Source: an uncultured Burkholderiales bacterium (GTDB lineage Bacteria; Pseudomonadota; Gammaproteobacteria; Burkholderiales; Burkholderiaceae_C). Taken from it: 5,371 nt of DNA. A model generated the notes under the pieces. The model saw only the letters and a program-made list of their open reading frames with translations, had not been told where the DNA came from and searched no databases. Both the position numbers and the translations under genes were made by a program. Shown one piece after another: positions 1 to 5,371 of the stretch (position 1 is the first letter of the stretch; every line of letters starts with the position of its first letter). The stretch covers positions 1 to 5,371 of the forward strand of contig CAISQQ010000370.1 in assembly GCA_903887655.1 (NCBI GenBank). The letters run 5' to 3'.

Positions 1-1097
1 AGCTCTTCAATGGTGCTACCGAGCCAATGGACTCGCTCTGCATGGCGAAAGTCCGCCTGTCTGAGCCTGGCATCCACGTTGTCACTGCCCATGGCGCGCA
101 ACAACCGAGCACCCAGGAACAACTCCTCGGTGGTGTTGTGGGGAGACATCAACGCACCAATGGACTTGGCGCCTGATTGCTTGGCAATGTCCTTGAGGGC
201 ATCGACCACAAAATTCAAGGCCGTGTTCCAGTCGACTTCGTGCCAAACGCCGGCTTGCTTGATCATGGGGGTGGTGAGTCGATCACTTGAGCTCAAAGCT
301 TCATAGGAAAAACGGTCTCGATCCGCTATCCAGCATTCATTGATCGCTTCGTTTTCCAGGGGCACCACTCGCAAAACCTTGTGGTTTTTGACTTGCATGA
401 TTAAATTCGTGCCGGTGGAGTCGTGTGGGCTCACCGATTTGCGCCGCCCAAGCTCCCAGGTGCGAGCCTGAAAGCGAAAGGGCTTGCTGGTCAACGCGCC
501 AACGGGACAGATGTCAATCATGTTGCCCGAGAGCTCAGAGTCCACGGACAGCCCGACAAAGCTTTCAATTTCAGCGTGTTCACCGCGGTGTGTAAAGCCC
601 AACTCCTTGAGACCTGCGACCTCTTCGCCAAATCGAACACACCTTGTGCATTGAATGCAACGGCTCATCTCTTGCATGCTGATCAAGGGGCCGGCTTCTT
701 TATGAAACACCACGCGTTTTTCTTCTTGGTAGCGCGAGGCAGAGTCTCCATACCCAACGGACAAATCTTGCAACTGGCACTCCCCGCCTTGGTCGCAAAT
801 TGGACAATCCAGGGGGTGATTGATGAGCAAAAACTCCATCACAGACTTCTGTGCTTGAAGCGCTTTTTTGCTCTGCGTTCGCACGATCATGCCTTGAGTC
901 ACCGGCGTGGCACAAGCGGGCAAGGGCTTGGCGGCCTTGTCTACATCGACCAAACACATGCGACAGTTGGCTGCAATGCTGAGTTTTTTGTGATAGCAAA
1001 AGTGCGGCACATAGGTGCCCGCGGCTTCAGCTGCATGCATGATCATGCTGCCTTCAATCACCTCAACAGTTTTGTTATCAATTTGTACTTCAACCAT
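1..1097 (-). CDS. nuoG: NADH-quinone oxidoreductase subunit G (NuoG), N-terminal 365 codons, 3' end off window
   Basis: This is the large Fe-S subunit of complex I. It passes electrons from the NuoF/NuoE module toward NuoB on the cytoplasmic side of the membrane. I translated it from the raw sequence: 365 open codons beginning MVEVQIDNKTVEV. Residues 1-80 are a 2Fe-2S ferredoxin-like domain with N1b ligands C34, C45, C48 and C62; the family pattern P-x2-C-Y-x7-A-x-C-R-x-C fits residues 31-48. The N5 ligands follow as H94, C98, C101 and C107 (CPICDQGGECQLQ). The N4 ligands are C147, C150, C153 and C197 (RCIQCTRCVRF, then DICPVGAL). From about residue 215 a molybdopterin-oxidoreductase-like domain begins, which is structural in this subunit, and it continues off the left edge. 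The extra N7 cysteines of E. coli NuoG are absent. The ATG lies 2 nt after the nuoF stop; a GGA about 9 nt upstream is a weak ribosome site. Subunits of this family are usually 700-900 residues, so roughly half is visible. Confidence 0.98.
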   Translation of the reverse strand, partial: MVEVQIDNKTVEVIEGSMIMHAAEAAGTYVPHFCYHKKLSIAANCRMCLVDVDKAAKPLPACATPVTQGMIVRTQSKKALQAQKSVMEFLLINHPLDCPICDQGGECQLQDLSVGYGDSASRYQEEKRVVFHKEAGPLISMQEMSRCIQCTRCVRFGEEVAGLKELGFTHRGEHAEIESFVGLSVDSELSGNMIDICPVGALTSKPFRFQARTWELGRRKSVSPHDSTGTNLIMQVKNHKVLRVVPLENEAINECWIADRDRFSYEALSSSDRLTTPMIKQAGVWHEVDWNTALNFVVDALKDIAKQSGAKSIGALMSPHNTTEELFLGARLLRAMGSDNVDARLRQADFRHAERVHWLGSTIEE

Positions 1098-1099
1098 GA

Positions 1100-2470
1100 T
1101 CACAATCCATGTTCAACGCTCACACCATCTACACAGCGCTTGTGCACAATATGGTGCTCAAATTCATGGCGAAAATGCTTGAGCATGCCTTGCACTGGCA
1201 TTGCTGCTGCATCGCCCAAGGCACAAATGGTTCGACCAGAAATATTGGCGGTCAGTGAGTCAAGGAGCGCCAAATCGCCCTCATGACCTTGACCGTTTTC
1301 GATGCGCTCAATCACCCGCCACAACCAACCCGTGCCTTCACGACAAGGTGTGCACTGCCCGCAAGACTCGTGCATGTAAAAAGCGCTCAATCGCAGCAAG
1401 CATTTCACCATGCAACGCCGCTCATCCATCACGATCACCGCGCCAGAGCCCAACATGGAGCCGGCCTTGGCGATGGAGTCGTAATCCATGGTGAGATCCA
1501 TCATGACAGAACCCGGCACGACAGGTGCAGAGCTTCCACCAGGAATCACAGCCTTCAAAGCGCGCCCACCGCTCACACCACCGGCGAGCTCGAGCAATTT
1601 AGAAAAGGGCGTGCCCAGCGGAATTTCATAATTGCCTGGGCGCTCAACGTCACCACTGACAGAAAATATTTTGGTGCCGCCATTGTTGGGTTTACCTGCC
1701 GCCAGATAAGCTGGGGCACCATGGCGGATGATCCATGGCACTGCCGCGTAAGTCTCGGTGTTGTTGATGTTGGTGGGCTTGGAATAAAGGCCATAACTCG
1801 CGGGATAAGGGGGCTTAAAGCGAGGCTGTCCTTTTTTACCTTCCAATGACTCCAAGAGCGCCGTCTCTTCACCACAAATGTAGGCACCAAATCCATGGAA
1901 TGCGTGCAACTGAAATGAAAACGAGCTCCCCAAGATACCTTGGCCCAAATAGCCTTTGCTGCGGGCTTGGCTCAAGGCTTCTTCAAAACGCTCGTAGGTC
2001 TGGAATATTTCACCATGGATGTAGTTGTAGCCCACATTGATACCCATGGCGTAAGCGGCAATGGCCATGCCCTCGATCACAATGTGCGGATTGAATTCCA
2101 AAATATCACGGTCTTTGAACGTCCCAGGCTCTCCCTCATCAGAATTGCACACCAGGTACTTTTGGATGGGGAAGGTTCTTGGCATGAAGCTCCACTTCAA
2201 GCCAGTTGGGAAACCCGCACCGCCTCTGCCGCGCAAGACTGAATCTTTGACCGTTGCGATCACTTGCTCTTGGGTCATGGCGGGCTCACCCGAGCCGTCA
2301 AGTCCCAAGACTTTTTTCAGAGCTTGGTAGCCACCGCGTGCCTCATAATCCTCAATCGACCAATTTTGTCCATCCAAACCCGCCATGATTTGGGGATTGA
2401 TGTGCCGACCATGAAAAGAGGTCTCGCGACCGGTGGTCTCAAAACGCTTGAGTAAAGTCTCCAAACTCAT
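1100..2470 (-). CDS. nuoF: NADH-quinone oxidoreductase subunit F (NuoF), NADH- and FMN-binding
   Basis: This 456-residue subunit is the electron entry point of complex I. It binds NADH, transfers hydride to FMN and passes electrons to the 4Fe-4S cluster N3. The glycine-rich FMN loop RGRGGAGFPTGLKW is at residues 80-93, and CNSDEGEPGTFKDR (108-121) is the family's flavin/NADH-site segment. HGFGAYICGEETALLES (192-208) is the first 51 kDa signature, with Phe194 where the strict pattern has Ala or Met; a Tyr or Phe here is, as I recall, normal in betaproteobacteria. An SLBB-type region follows at about 270-350. The second signature ESCGQCTPCREG (368-379) supplies N3 ligands C370, C373 and C376, and C416 in TICALGD is the fourth. 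Length matches the family. The start overlaps the nuoE stop by 4 nt (ATGA) and is set by an AAGGAG sequence 5 nt upstream. No key residue is missing. Confidence 0.99.
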   Translation of the reverse strand: MSLETLLKRFETTGRETSFHGRHINPQIMAGLDGQNWSIEDYEARGGYQALKKVLGLDGSGEPAMTQEQVIATVKDSVLRGRGGAGFPTGLKWSFMPRTFPIQKYLVCNSDEGEPGTFKDRDILEFNPHIVIEGMAIAAYAMGINVGYNYIHGEIFQTYERFEEALSQARSKGYLGQGILGSSFSFQLHAFHGFGAYICGEETALLESLEGKKGQPRFKPPYPASYGLYSKPTNINNTETYAAVPWIIRHGAPAYLAAGKPNNGGTKIFSVSGDVERPGNYEIPLGTPFSKLLELAGGVSGGRALKAVIPGGSSAPVVPGSVMMDLTMDYDSIAKAGSMLGSGAVIVMDERRCMVKCLLRLSAFYMHESCGQCTPCREGTGWLWRVIERIENGQGHEGDLALLDSLTANISGRTICALGDAAAMPVQGMLKHFRHEFEHHIVHKRCVDGVSVEHGL

Positions 2471-3015
2471 GTCGGCTCCTTGAGTTGGCTCAGTCCATCG
2501 ATGAGCTCATCGAGTTTGGCAGGACTCATGAAACTGCACATGGCTCGATCATTGACCAGCAGCACCGGCGCATCGGCACAAGCACCCAAGCACTCGGCAG
2601 GTTGCACCGTAAAAAGACCATCCGCGGTGGTGCCACCGGGCTGAACGCCCAATTTTTTGCAAACGTGGTTCAAGGCGTCCTCGCCGCCTTTGAGCTGGCA
2701 AGACAAATTGGTGCAAACATTGAGCTTGAAACGCCCTACCGGCGAGAGGTTGTACATGTTGTAAAACGTCGCGACTTCATGCACCGCAATGGCAGGCATT
2801 CCCAAGAAATGCGCCACCTCCAACTCGTGGGCAGTGGAGACATAACCATACTCAAACTGCACCAAAGTAAGACAAGCCATGACCGCAGACTGGCTTTGGT
2901 CAGCGGGGTACTTTTGGACCTCCAGTGCAAACTTGGCCAAGATGGCTTCAGGCAAGGTGTAACTCAGCACCTCTTGGCGCTGACGATCTGGCGTGAGGGG
3001 TGTGGACAAGATCAT
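2467..3015 (-). CDS. nuoE: NADH-quinone oxidoreductase subunit E (NuoE), 2Fe-2S subunit
   Basis: This 182-residue thioredoxin-fold subunit carries the 2Fe-2S cluster N1a beside the FMN of NuoF in the NADH-dehydrogenase module. The helical N-terminal part (about 20-90) contains YPADQSQSAVMACL and the conserved HEVATFYNMYN (79-89). The ligands are C101 and C106 (NVCTNLSCQ) and C142 and C146. Residues 132-150 (DGLFTVQPAECLGACADAP) fit the 24 kDa family pattern D-x2-F-[ST]-x5-C-L-G-x-C-x2-[GA]-P exactly. The protein is somewhat longer than E. coli NuoE (about 166 residues), and the extra length is a poorly conserved N-terminus of about 18 residues. I keep the ATG at 3015 because it overlaps the nuoD stop as ATGA, follows a GGAG 10 nt upstream, and has no in-frame Met before residue 46. 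The gene sits in the usual place between nuoD and nuoF and overlaps both by 4 nt, which suggests coupled translation. Confidence 0.98.
   Translation of the reverse strand: MILSTPLTPDRQRQEVLSYTLPEAILAKFALEVQKYPADQSQSAVMACLTLVQFEYGYVSTAHELEVAHFLGMPAIAVHEVATFYNMYNLSPVGRFKLNVCTNLSCQLKGGEDALNHVCKKLGVQPGGTTADGLFTVQPAECLGACADAPVLLVNDRAMCSFMSPAKLDELIDGLSQLKEPT
2476..2481 (-). promoter_or_regulatory. Ribosome binding site of nuoF (AAGGAG)
   Basis: AAGGAG lies inside the final codons of nuoE, 5 nt before the nuoF ATG at 2470. It is the best Shine-Dalgarno sequence next to a nuo start in this window, and it fixes the nuoF start in the ATGA overlap with nuoE. Confidence 0.75.
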
Positions 3016-4265
3016 CGGTCTATTTCTCCAAACACGATATCCATGGTTCCAATGACAGCAACGGTGTCGGCAATCATGTGACCACGGACCATTTCATCCA
3101 TGGCAGCCAAATGAGCAAAACCTGGAGCGCGAATTTTTAAGCGAAAGGGCTTATTGGCTCCGTCGCTGATCAAGTAAATTCCAAATTCGCCTTTGGGGTG
3201 TTCTACTGCGCTGTAGGCCTCGCCTTCAGGCACATGAAAGCCCTCCGTAAAGAGCTTGAAGTGGTGGATCAACTCTTCCATGCTGGTCTTCATACCGACA
3301 CGGCTTGGAGGGGCCACTTTGTGATTGGCTGTGATGACAGGACCTGGATTGGACCTGAGCCAGGCCACACACTGCTCAATGATGCGGTTGGATTGGCGCA
3401 TCTCTTCGACACGGACCAAATAGCGGTCATAACAGTCGCCTGTCACGCCAACGGGAATATCAAAATCCATTTTGTCGTAGACGTCATAGGGCTGGTGTTT
3501 TCTCAAATCCCACTCGACCCCTGAGCCACGCAACATGGCCCCAGTGAATCCCAAGTTTTTTGCTCGCTCAGGCGTCACCACACCAATGCCCACAGTTCGC
3601 TGCTTCCAAATTCGGTTATCGGTGAGGAGTGTCTCGTACTCATCGACCAAACCTGGAAAACGGCGGGTGAAATCTTCAATAAAGTCAAGTAGCGAGCCTT
3701 GGCGATTCTCATTCATGCGCGCAATGGTTTTGGCGTTTTTGATTTTGCTGACCTGATACTGAGGCATGCTGTCAGGCAAGTCGCGGTAAACACCACCAGG
3801 GCGGAAATAGGCCGCGTGCATGCGTGCACCCGAAACAGCTTCATACATATCAAAGAGATCTTCTCGCTCGCGAAAGCAATAAATCAAAATATTCATCGCG
3901 CCGCAATCAAAGCCGTGACAGCCCAGCCACAACAGGTGGTTCAAGAGACGTGTAATTTCAGAAAACATCACACGGATGTACTGCGCACGAACGGGCACCT
4001 CAAGCTTCAAAAGTTTTTCAATGGCCAAGCAATAGGCATGCTCGTTGCACATCATGGAGACGTAATCGAGCCGATCCATATAGGGCAAGGACTGGATGAA
4101 GGTTTTACTTTCAGCGAGTTTTTCTGTGGCGCGGTGCAAGAGTCCGATGTGCGGGTCAGCGCGCTGGACGACCTCACCATCGAGTTCGAGGACCAAGCGC
4201 AAAACGCCATGCGCTGCCGGATGCTGGGGTCCAAGGTTGAGGGTGTAATTTTTAATTTCAGCCAT
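3012..4265 (-). CDS. nuoD: NADH-quinone oxidoreductase subunit D (NuoD), quinone-site 49 kDa subunit
   Basis: This 417-residue subunit, related to the large subunit of NiFe hydrogenases, forms the quinone-binding pocket with NuoB at the base of the peripheral arm. GPQHPAAHGVLR starts at residue 12. LHRATEKLAESK (43-54) fits the 49 kDa family signature. By my alignment from memory to Thermus Nqo4, H19 and Y68 (in DRLDYVS) correspond to the quinone-headgroup residues His38 and Tyr87. Further conserved blocks are RVMFSEITRLLNHLLWLG (98-115), RPGGVYRD, RGSGVEWDLRK and the C-terminal FRLKIRAPGFAHL and GEIDR. The nickel-binding cysteines of hydrogenases are absent, as expected in complex I. It is separate from nuoC, unlike the fused NuoCD of E. 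coli. The ATG follows the nuoC stop by 12 nt, with AAAGAG 4 nt upstream. The stop overlaps the nuoE start. Confidence 0.99.
   Translation of the reverse strand: MAEIKNYTLNLGPQHPAAHGVLRLVLELDGEVVQRADPHIGLLHRATEKLAESKTFIQSLPYMDRLDYVSMMCNEHAYCLAIEKLLKLEVPVRAQYIRVMFSEITRLLNHLLWLGCHGFDCGAMNILIYCFREREDLFDMYEAVSGARMHAAYFRPGGVYRDLPDSMPQYQVSKIKNAKTIARMNENRQGSLLDFIEDFTRRFPGLVDEYETLLTDNRIWKQRTVGIGVVTPERAKNLGFTGAMLRGSGVEWDLRKHQPYDVYDKMDFDIPVGVTGDCYDRYLVRVEEMRQSNRIIEQCVAWLRSNPGPVITANHKVAPPSRVGMKTSMEELIHHFKLFTEGFHVPEGEAYSAVEHPKGEFGIYLISDGANKPFRLKIRAPGFAHLAAMDEMVRGHMIADTVAVIGTMDIVFGEIDR
3026..3029 (-). promoter_or_regulatory. Probable ribosome binding site of nuoE (GGAG)
   Basis: GGAG lies inside the last codons of nuoD, 10 nt before the nuoE ATG at 3015. 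The spacing is slightly long. It supports the start that overlaps the nuoD stop, although much of nuoE initiation may come from coupling at the ATGA overlap. Confidence 0.5.
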
Positions 4266-4277
4266 GATGCTCTTTGC

Positions 4278-4886
4278 TTACAAGCCGCCGTAATGCTCTT
4301 CACGCACAATGCGCGGCGTGATCTCTCGCGGCTCAATGGTGATGGGCTGATAAATGACACGGGCAAGCTCCGAGTCGTAACGCATCTCGACATGACCAGA
4401 CACGGGGAAGTCTTTTCTGAAGGGGTGACCTATAAAGCCGTAATCGGTGAGCAGTCGACGCAAATCTTCGTGACCTTCAAAGACAATGCCATACAGATCA
4501 AAAGCTTCACGCTCAAACCAACTCACTGAACTCCAAAGCGTGGTGACGCTGGGCAGAATCGGGAATTCATCATCGAGCGCAAAGACTCTGAGCCTCACGC
4601 GCCAGTTGTGCTTGACCGACAACAAATGCAGTACTGCTGCGAAGCGAGGAGCGCCGGAGAAAGCACTTTCTGCGCCCTCCTTGTAGTCCATGTAGTCAAC
4701 GCCGCACAAATCCATCAATTGATCAAAGCACAAATCCGGATGATCTTTGAGGATCTGAGCCACTTCAAAATAATGCTCAGCAGATACCGTCAAGGTCACC
4801 TCGCCCAGTGCAGTTTGGTGGTGGGTGAGCTTGTCTCCCAAAACTTGGCCAATGGCGGCGCTCAATCGTTCAAGTGAGGCACTCAT
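4278..4886 (-). CDS. nuoC: NADH-quinone oxidoreductase subunit C (NuoC), 30 kDa subunit
   Basis: This 202-residue peripheral-arm subunit has no cofactor. It packs against NuoD and NuoB in the connecting module and helps assemble it. The core begins at ALGEVTLTV (26-34) and runs through LMDLCGVDYMDY (57-68). Residues 125-146 (EREAFDLYGIVFEGHEDLRRLL) match the 30 kDa family signature E-R-E-x2-[DE]-[LIVMFY]2-x6-[HK]-x3-[KRP]-x-[LIVM]-[LIVMYS] at every position. HPFRKDFP (154-161) and EPREITPRIVREEHYGGL (185-202) are typical C-terminal blocks. Length fits unfused NuoC. The ATG at 4886 is the only usable ATG: reading upstream in frame there are ten codons without a start, then a TGA at 4914-4916. 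Its Shine-Dalgarno is poor: the leader just before it reads CTCTCCTC, with only AGAAAG 8 nt upstream. A short upstream ORF ends on its start codon (ATGA), so translation may be coupled. Confidence 0.98.
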   Translation of the reverse strand: MSASLERLSAAIGQVLGDKLTHHQTALGEVTLTVSAEHYFEVAQILKDHPDLCFDQLMDLCGVDYMDYKEGAESAFSGAPRFAAVLHLLSVKHNWRVRLRVFALDDEFPILPSVTTLWSSVSWFEREAFDLYGIVFEGHEDLRRLLTDYGFIGHPFRKDFPVSGHVEMRYDSELARVIYQPITIEPREITPRIVREEHYGGL

Positions 4887-4927
4887 GAGGAGAGCTTTCT
4901 GGTCAGTGGATTTTCAAGCGTGGTCAT
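4883..4927 (-). CDS. Possible 14-codon mini-ORF between nuoB and nuoC, ending ATGA on the nuoC start
   Basis: This reads MTTLENPLTRKLSS and stops at TGA 4885-4883, which overlaps the nuoC ATG (4886-4884) as ATGA. It is in a different frame from nuoC. Its ATG lies 5 nt after the nuoB stop and is preceded by AAGGTGA, whose AGGTGA part is fully complementary to the 3' end of 16S rRNA. The peptide has no recognisable domain. If translated, it would more likely carry ribosomes from nuoB to the weakly initiated nuoC than act as a protein. It could also be chance, since a 45-nt open frame is not significant by itself. A frameshifted old NuoC N-terminus is less likely, because NuoC from 4886 is already full length. 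Confidence 0.3.
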   Translation of the reverse strand: MTTLENPLTRKLSS

Positions 4928-4932
4928 GCTTG

Positions 4933-4939
4933 TCACCTT
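4933..4939 (-). promoter_or_regulatory. Shine-Dalgarno sequence AAGGTGA at the end of nuoB, ahead of the mini-ORF
   Basis: On the minus strand AAGGTGA contains the nuoB stop codon and lies 5 nt before the ATG at 4927. AGGTGA pairs perfectly with the anti-Shine-Dalgarno. It is about 46 nt from the nuoC ATG, too far to serve that start directly. This is the main evidence that ribosomes may load at the mini-ORF. Confidence 0.45.
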
Positions 4940-5371
4940 GCAATGGTGTTTTCACGGCGAATCTTATTTTGCAGCTGCAGCACACCGTAGAGCAGCGCCT
5001 CAGCTGTCGGAGGGCAGCCAGGTACGTAGACATCAACGGGCACAATGCGATCGCACCCGCGAACCACCGAGTAGCTGTAGTGGTAGTAGCCCCCGCCGTT
5101 GGCACAAGATCCCATGGACAAAACCCAACGGGGCTCTGACATTTGATCGTAAACTTTGCGAAGTGCTGGTGCCATCTTGTTGCACAACGTACCCGCCACG
5201 ATCATCAGGTCGCTTTGACGAGGACTGGGTCGAAACAACATACCAAAACGGTCCATGTCATAACGCGCTGCACCAGCGTGCATCATCTCCACTGCACAAC
5301 ACGCCAAGCCAAAAGTCATGGGCCACAAGGAACCCGTTTTGGCCCAATTCACCACCGAGTCAACCGACGTG
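4933..5371 (-). CDS. nuoB: NADH-quinone oxidoreductase subunit B (NuoB), N2 cluster subunit, 5' end off window
   Basis: The last 145 codons of the subunit that holds 4Fe-4S cluster N2, the final electron donor to quinone, are visible. The reading frame is open to the right edge, beginning TSVDSVVNWAKTGSLW, so the GTG at 5355 is an internal valine and the true start lies outside. Numbering from that Thr as 1, the N2 ligands are the tandem pair C24-C25 (GLACCAVEMM), C89 (MGSCANGGGYY) and C119 (VPGCPP). Residues 105-121 (GCDRIVPVDVYVPGCPP) fit the 20 kDa family signature. By comparison with remembered betaproteobacterial NuoB of about 160 residues, roughly 15 N-terminal residues are missing. The C-terminus stops at NTIAR, where I recall relatives often carrying one or two more residues; this should have no functional effect. 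nuoC follows after 46 nt, more than at any other junction here. Confidence 0.98.
   Translation of the reverse strand, partial: TSVDSVVNWAKTGSLWPMTFGLACCAVEMMHAGAARYDMDRFGMLFRPSPRQSDLMIVAGTLCNKMAPALRKVYDQMSEPRWVLSMGSCANGGGYYHYSYSVVRGCDRIVPVDVYVPGCPPTAEALLYGVLQLQNKIRRENTIAR

Noticed and set aside
1037..1048. A perfect 12-bp palindrome, GCATGATCATGC
   Set aside because: It falls within the NuoG codons for SMIMHA, a stretch commonly seen in this family. A palindrome of this size is readily produced by those codons, and there is no second copy or spacing pattern to suggest a binding site.
423..1286. A 287-codon plus-strand ORF opposite nuoG and the end of nuoF
   Set aside because: It lies wholly antisense to NuoG residues and the NuoF C-terminus that carry conserved Fe-S motifs. 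Its translation shows no recognisable domain and it is not in an operon with anything. It is best explained as a long open frame opposite a real gene.
2485..3081. A 198-codon plus-strand ORF opposite nuoE
   Set aside because: It is antisense to the whole of a gene with an exact family signature, shows no domain, and runs across the nuoD/nuoE junction. It is a shadow frame.
3699..4529. A 276-codon plus-strand ORF opposite nuoD and nuoC
   Set aside because: It spans two well-conserved minus-strand genes and their junction, has no recognisable motif, and its length can be explained by the codon use of nuoD on the other strand.
4869..4889. Small hairpin and the palindrome CTCATGAG at the nuoC start
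   Set aside because: The possible stem (AGTG-CCT-CACT) has only four good pairs, flanked by wobbles, and the palindrome is only 8 bp. This is too weak to call a regulatory structure without folding the full leader.
5353..5355. GTG at 5355 as the start of nuoB
   Set aside because: The frame stays open upstream to the window edge with conserved NuoB residues (TSVDS), so this GTG is an internal valine codon and the gene is simply cut by the window.

Overview
This window is an internal piece of a nuo operon, which encodes the proton-translocating NADH:quinone oxidoreductase (respiratory complex I). All genes lie on the minus strand, so transcription runs from the right edge to the left. The order is nuoB (5' end cut off), nuoC, nuoD, nuoE, nuoF, nuoG (3' part cut off). 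Both terminal genes run off the window and none of the six shows a frameshift or internal stop.

The proteins look betaproteobacterial, most likely Burkholderiales and probably Comamonadaceae-like. This rests on remembered family sequences, on nuoC and nuoD being separate genes (they are fused in E. coli), and on a NuoG without the N7 cluster ligands. GC content varies between the stretches I counted by hand (about 37% and 57%), so it adds little. The placement is inference and no genus is claimed.

Layout: nuoB 4933-5371 (partial); a 46-nt gap holding a possible 14-codon mini-ORF (4883-4927); nuoC 4278-4886; a 12-nt gap; nuoD 3012-4265; a 4-nt ATGA overlap; nuoE 2467-3015; a second 4-nt ATGA overlap; nuoF 1100-2470; a 2-nt gap; nuoG 1-1097 (partial). 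No stretch over 300 bases lacks a gene. I see no RNA gene, mobile element, CRISPR array, promoter or terminator. The operon promoter and nuoA presumably lie beyond the right edge, and nuoH onward beyond the left.

Together the genes encode the peripheral arm. NuoE, NuoF and NuoG form the NADH-oxidising module (FMN, N1a, N3, N1b, N4, N5). NuoB, NuoC and NuoD form the connecting module that carries electrons through N2 to the quinone site. Every Fe-S ligand motif expected in the visible parts is present.

I find no new biological system here. The one point worth a second look is the nuoB-nuoC junction. There a short ORF with a good Shine-Dalgarno sequence ends in an ATGA overlap with nuoC, while nuoC itself has almost no Shine-Dalgarno sequence.
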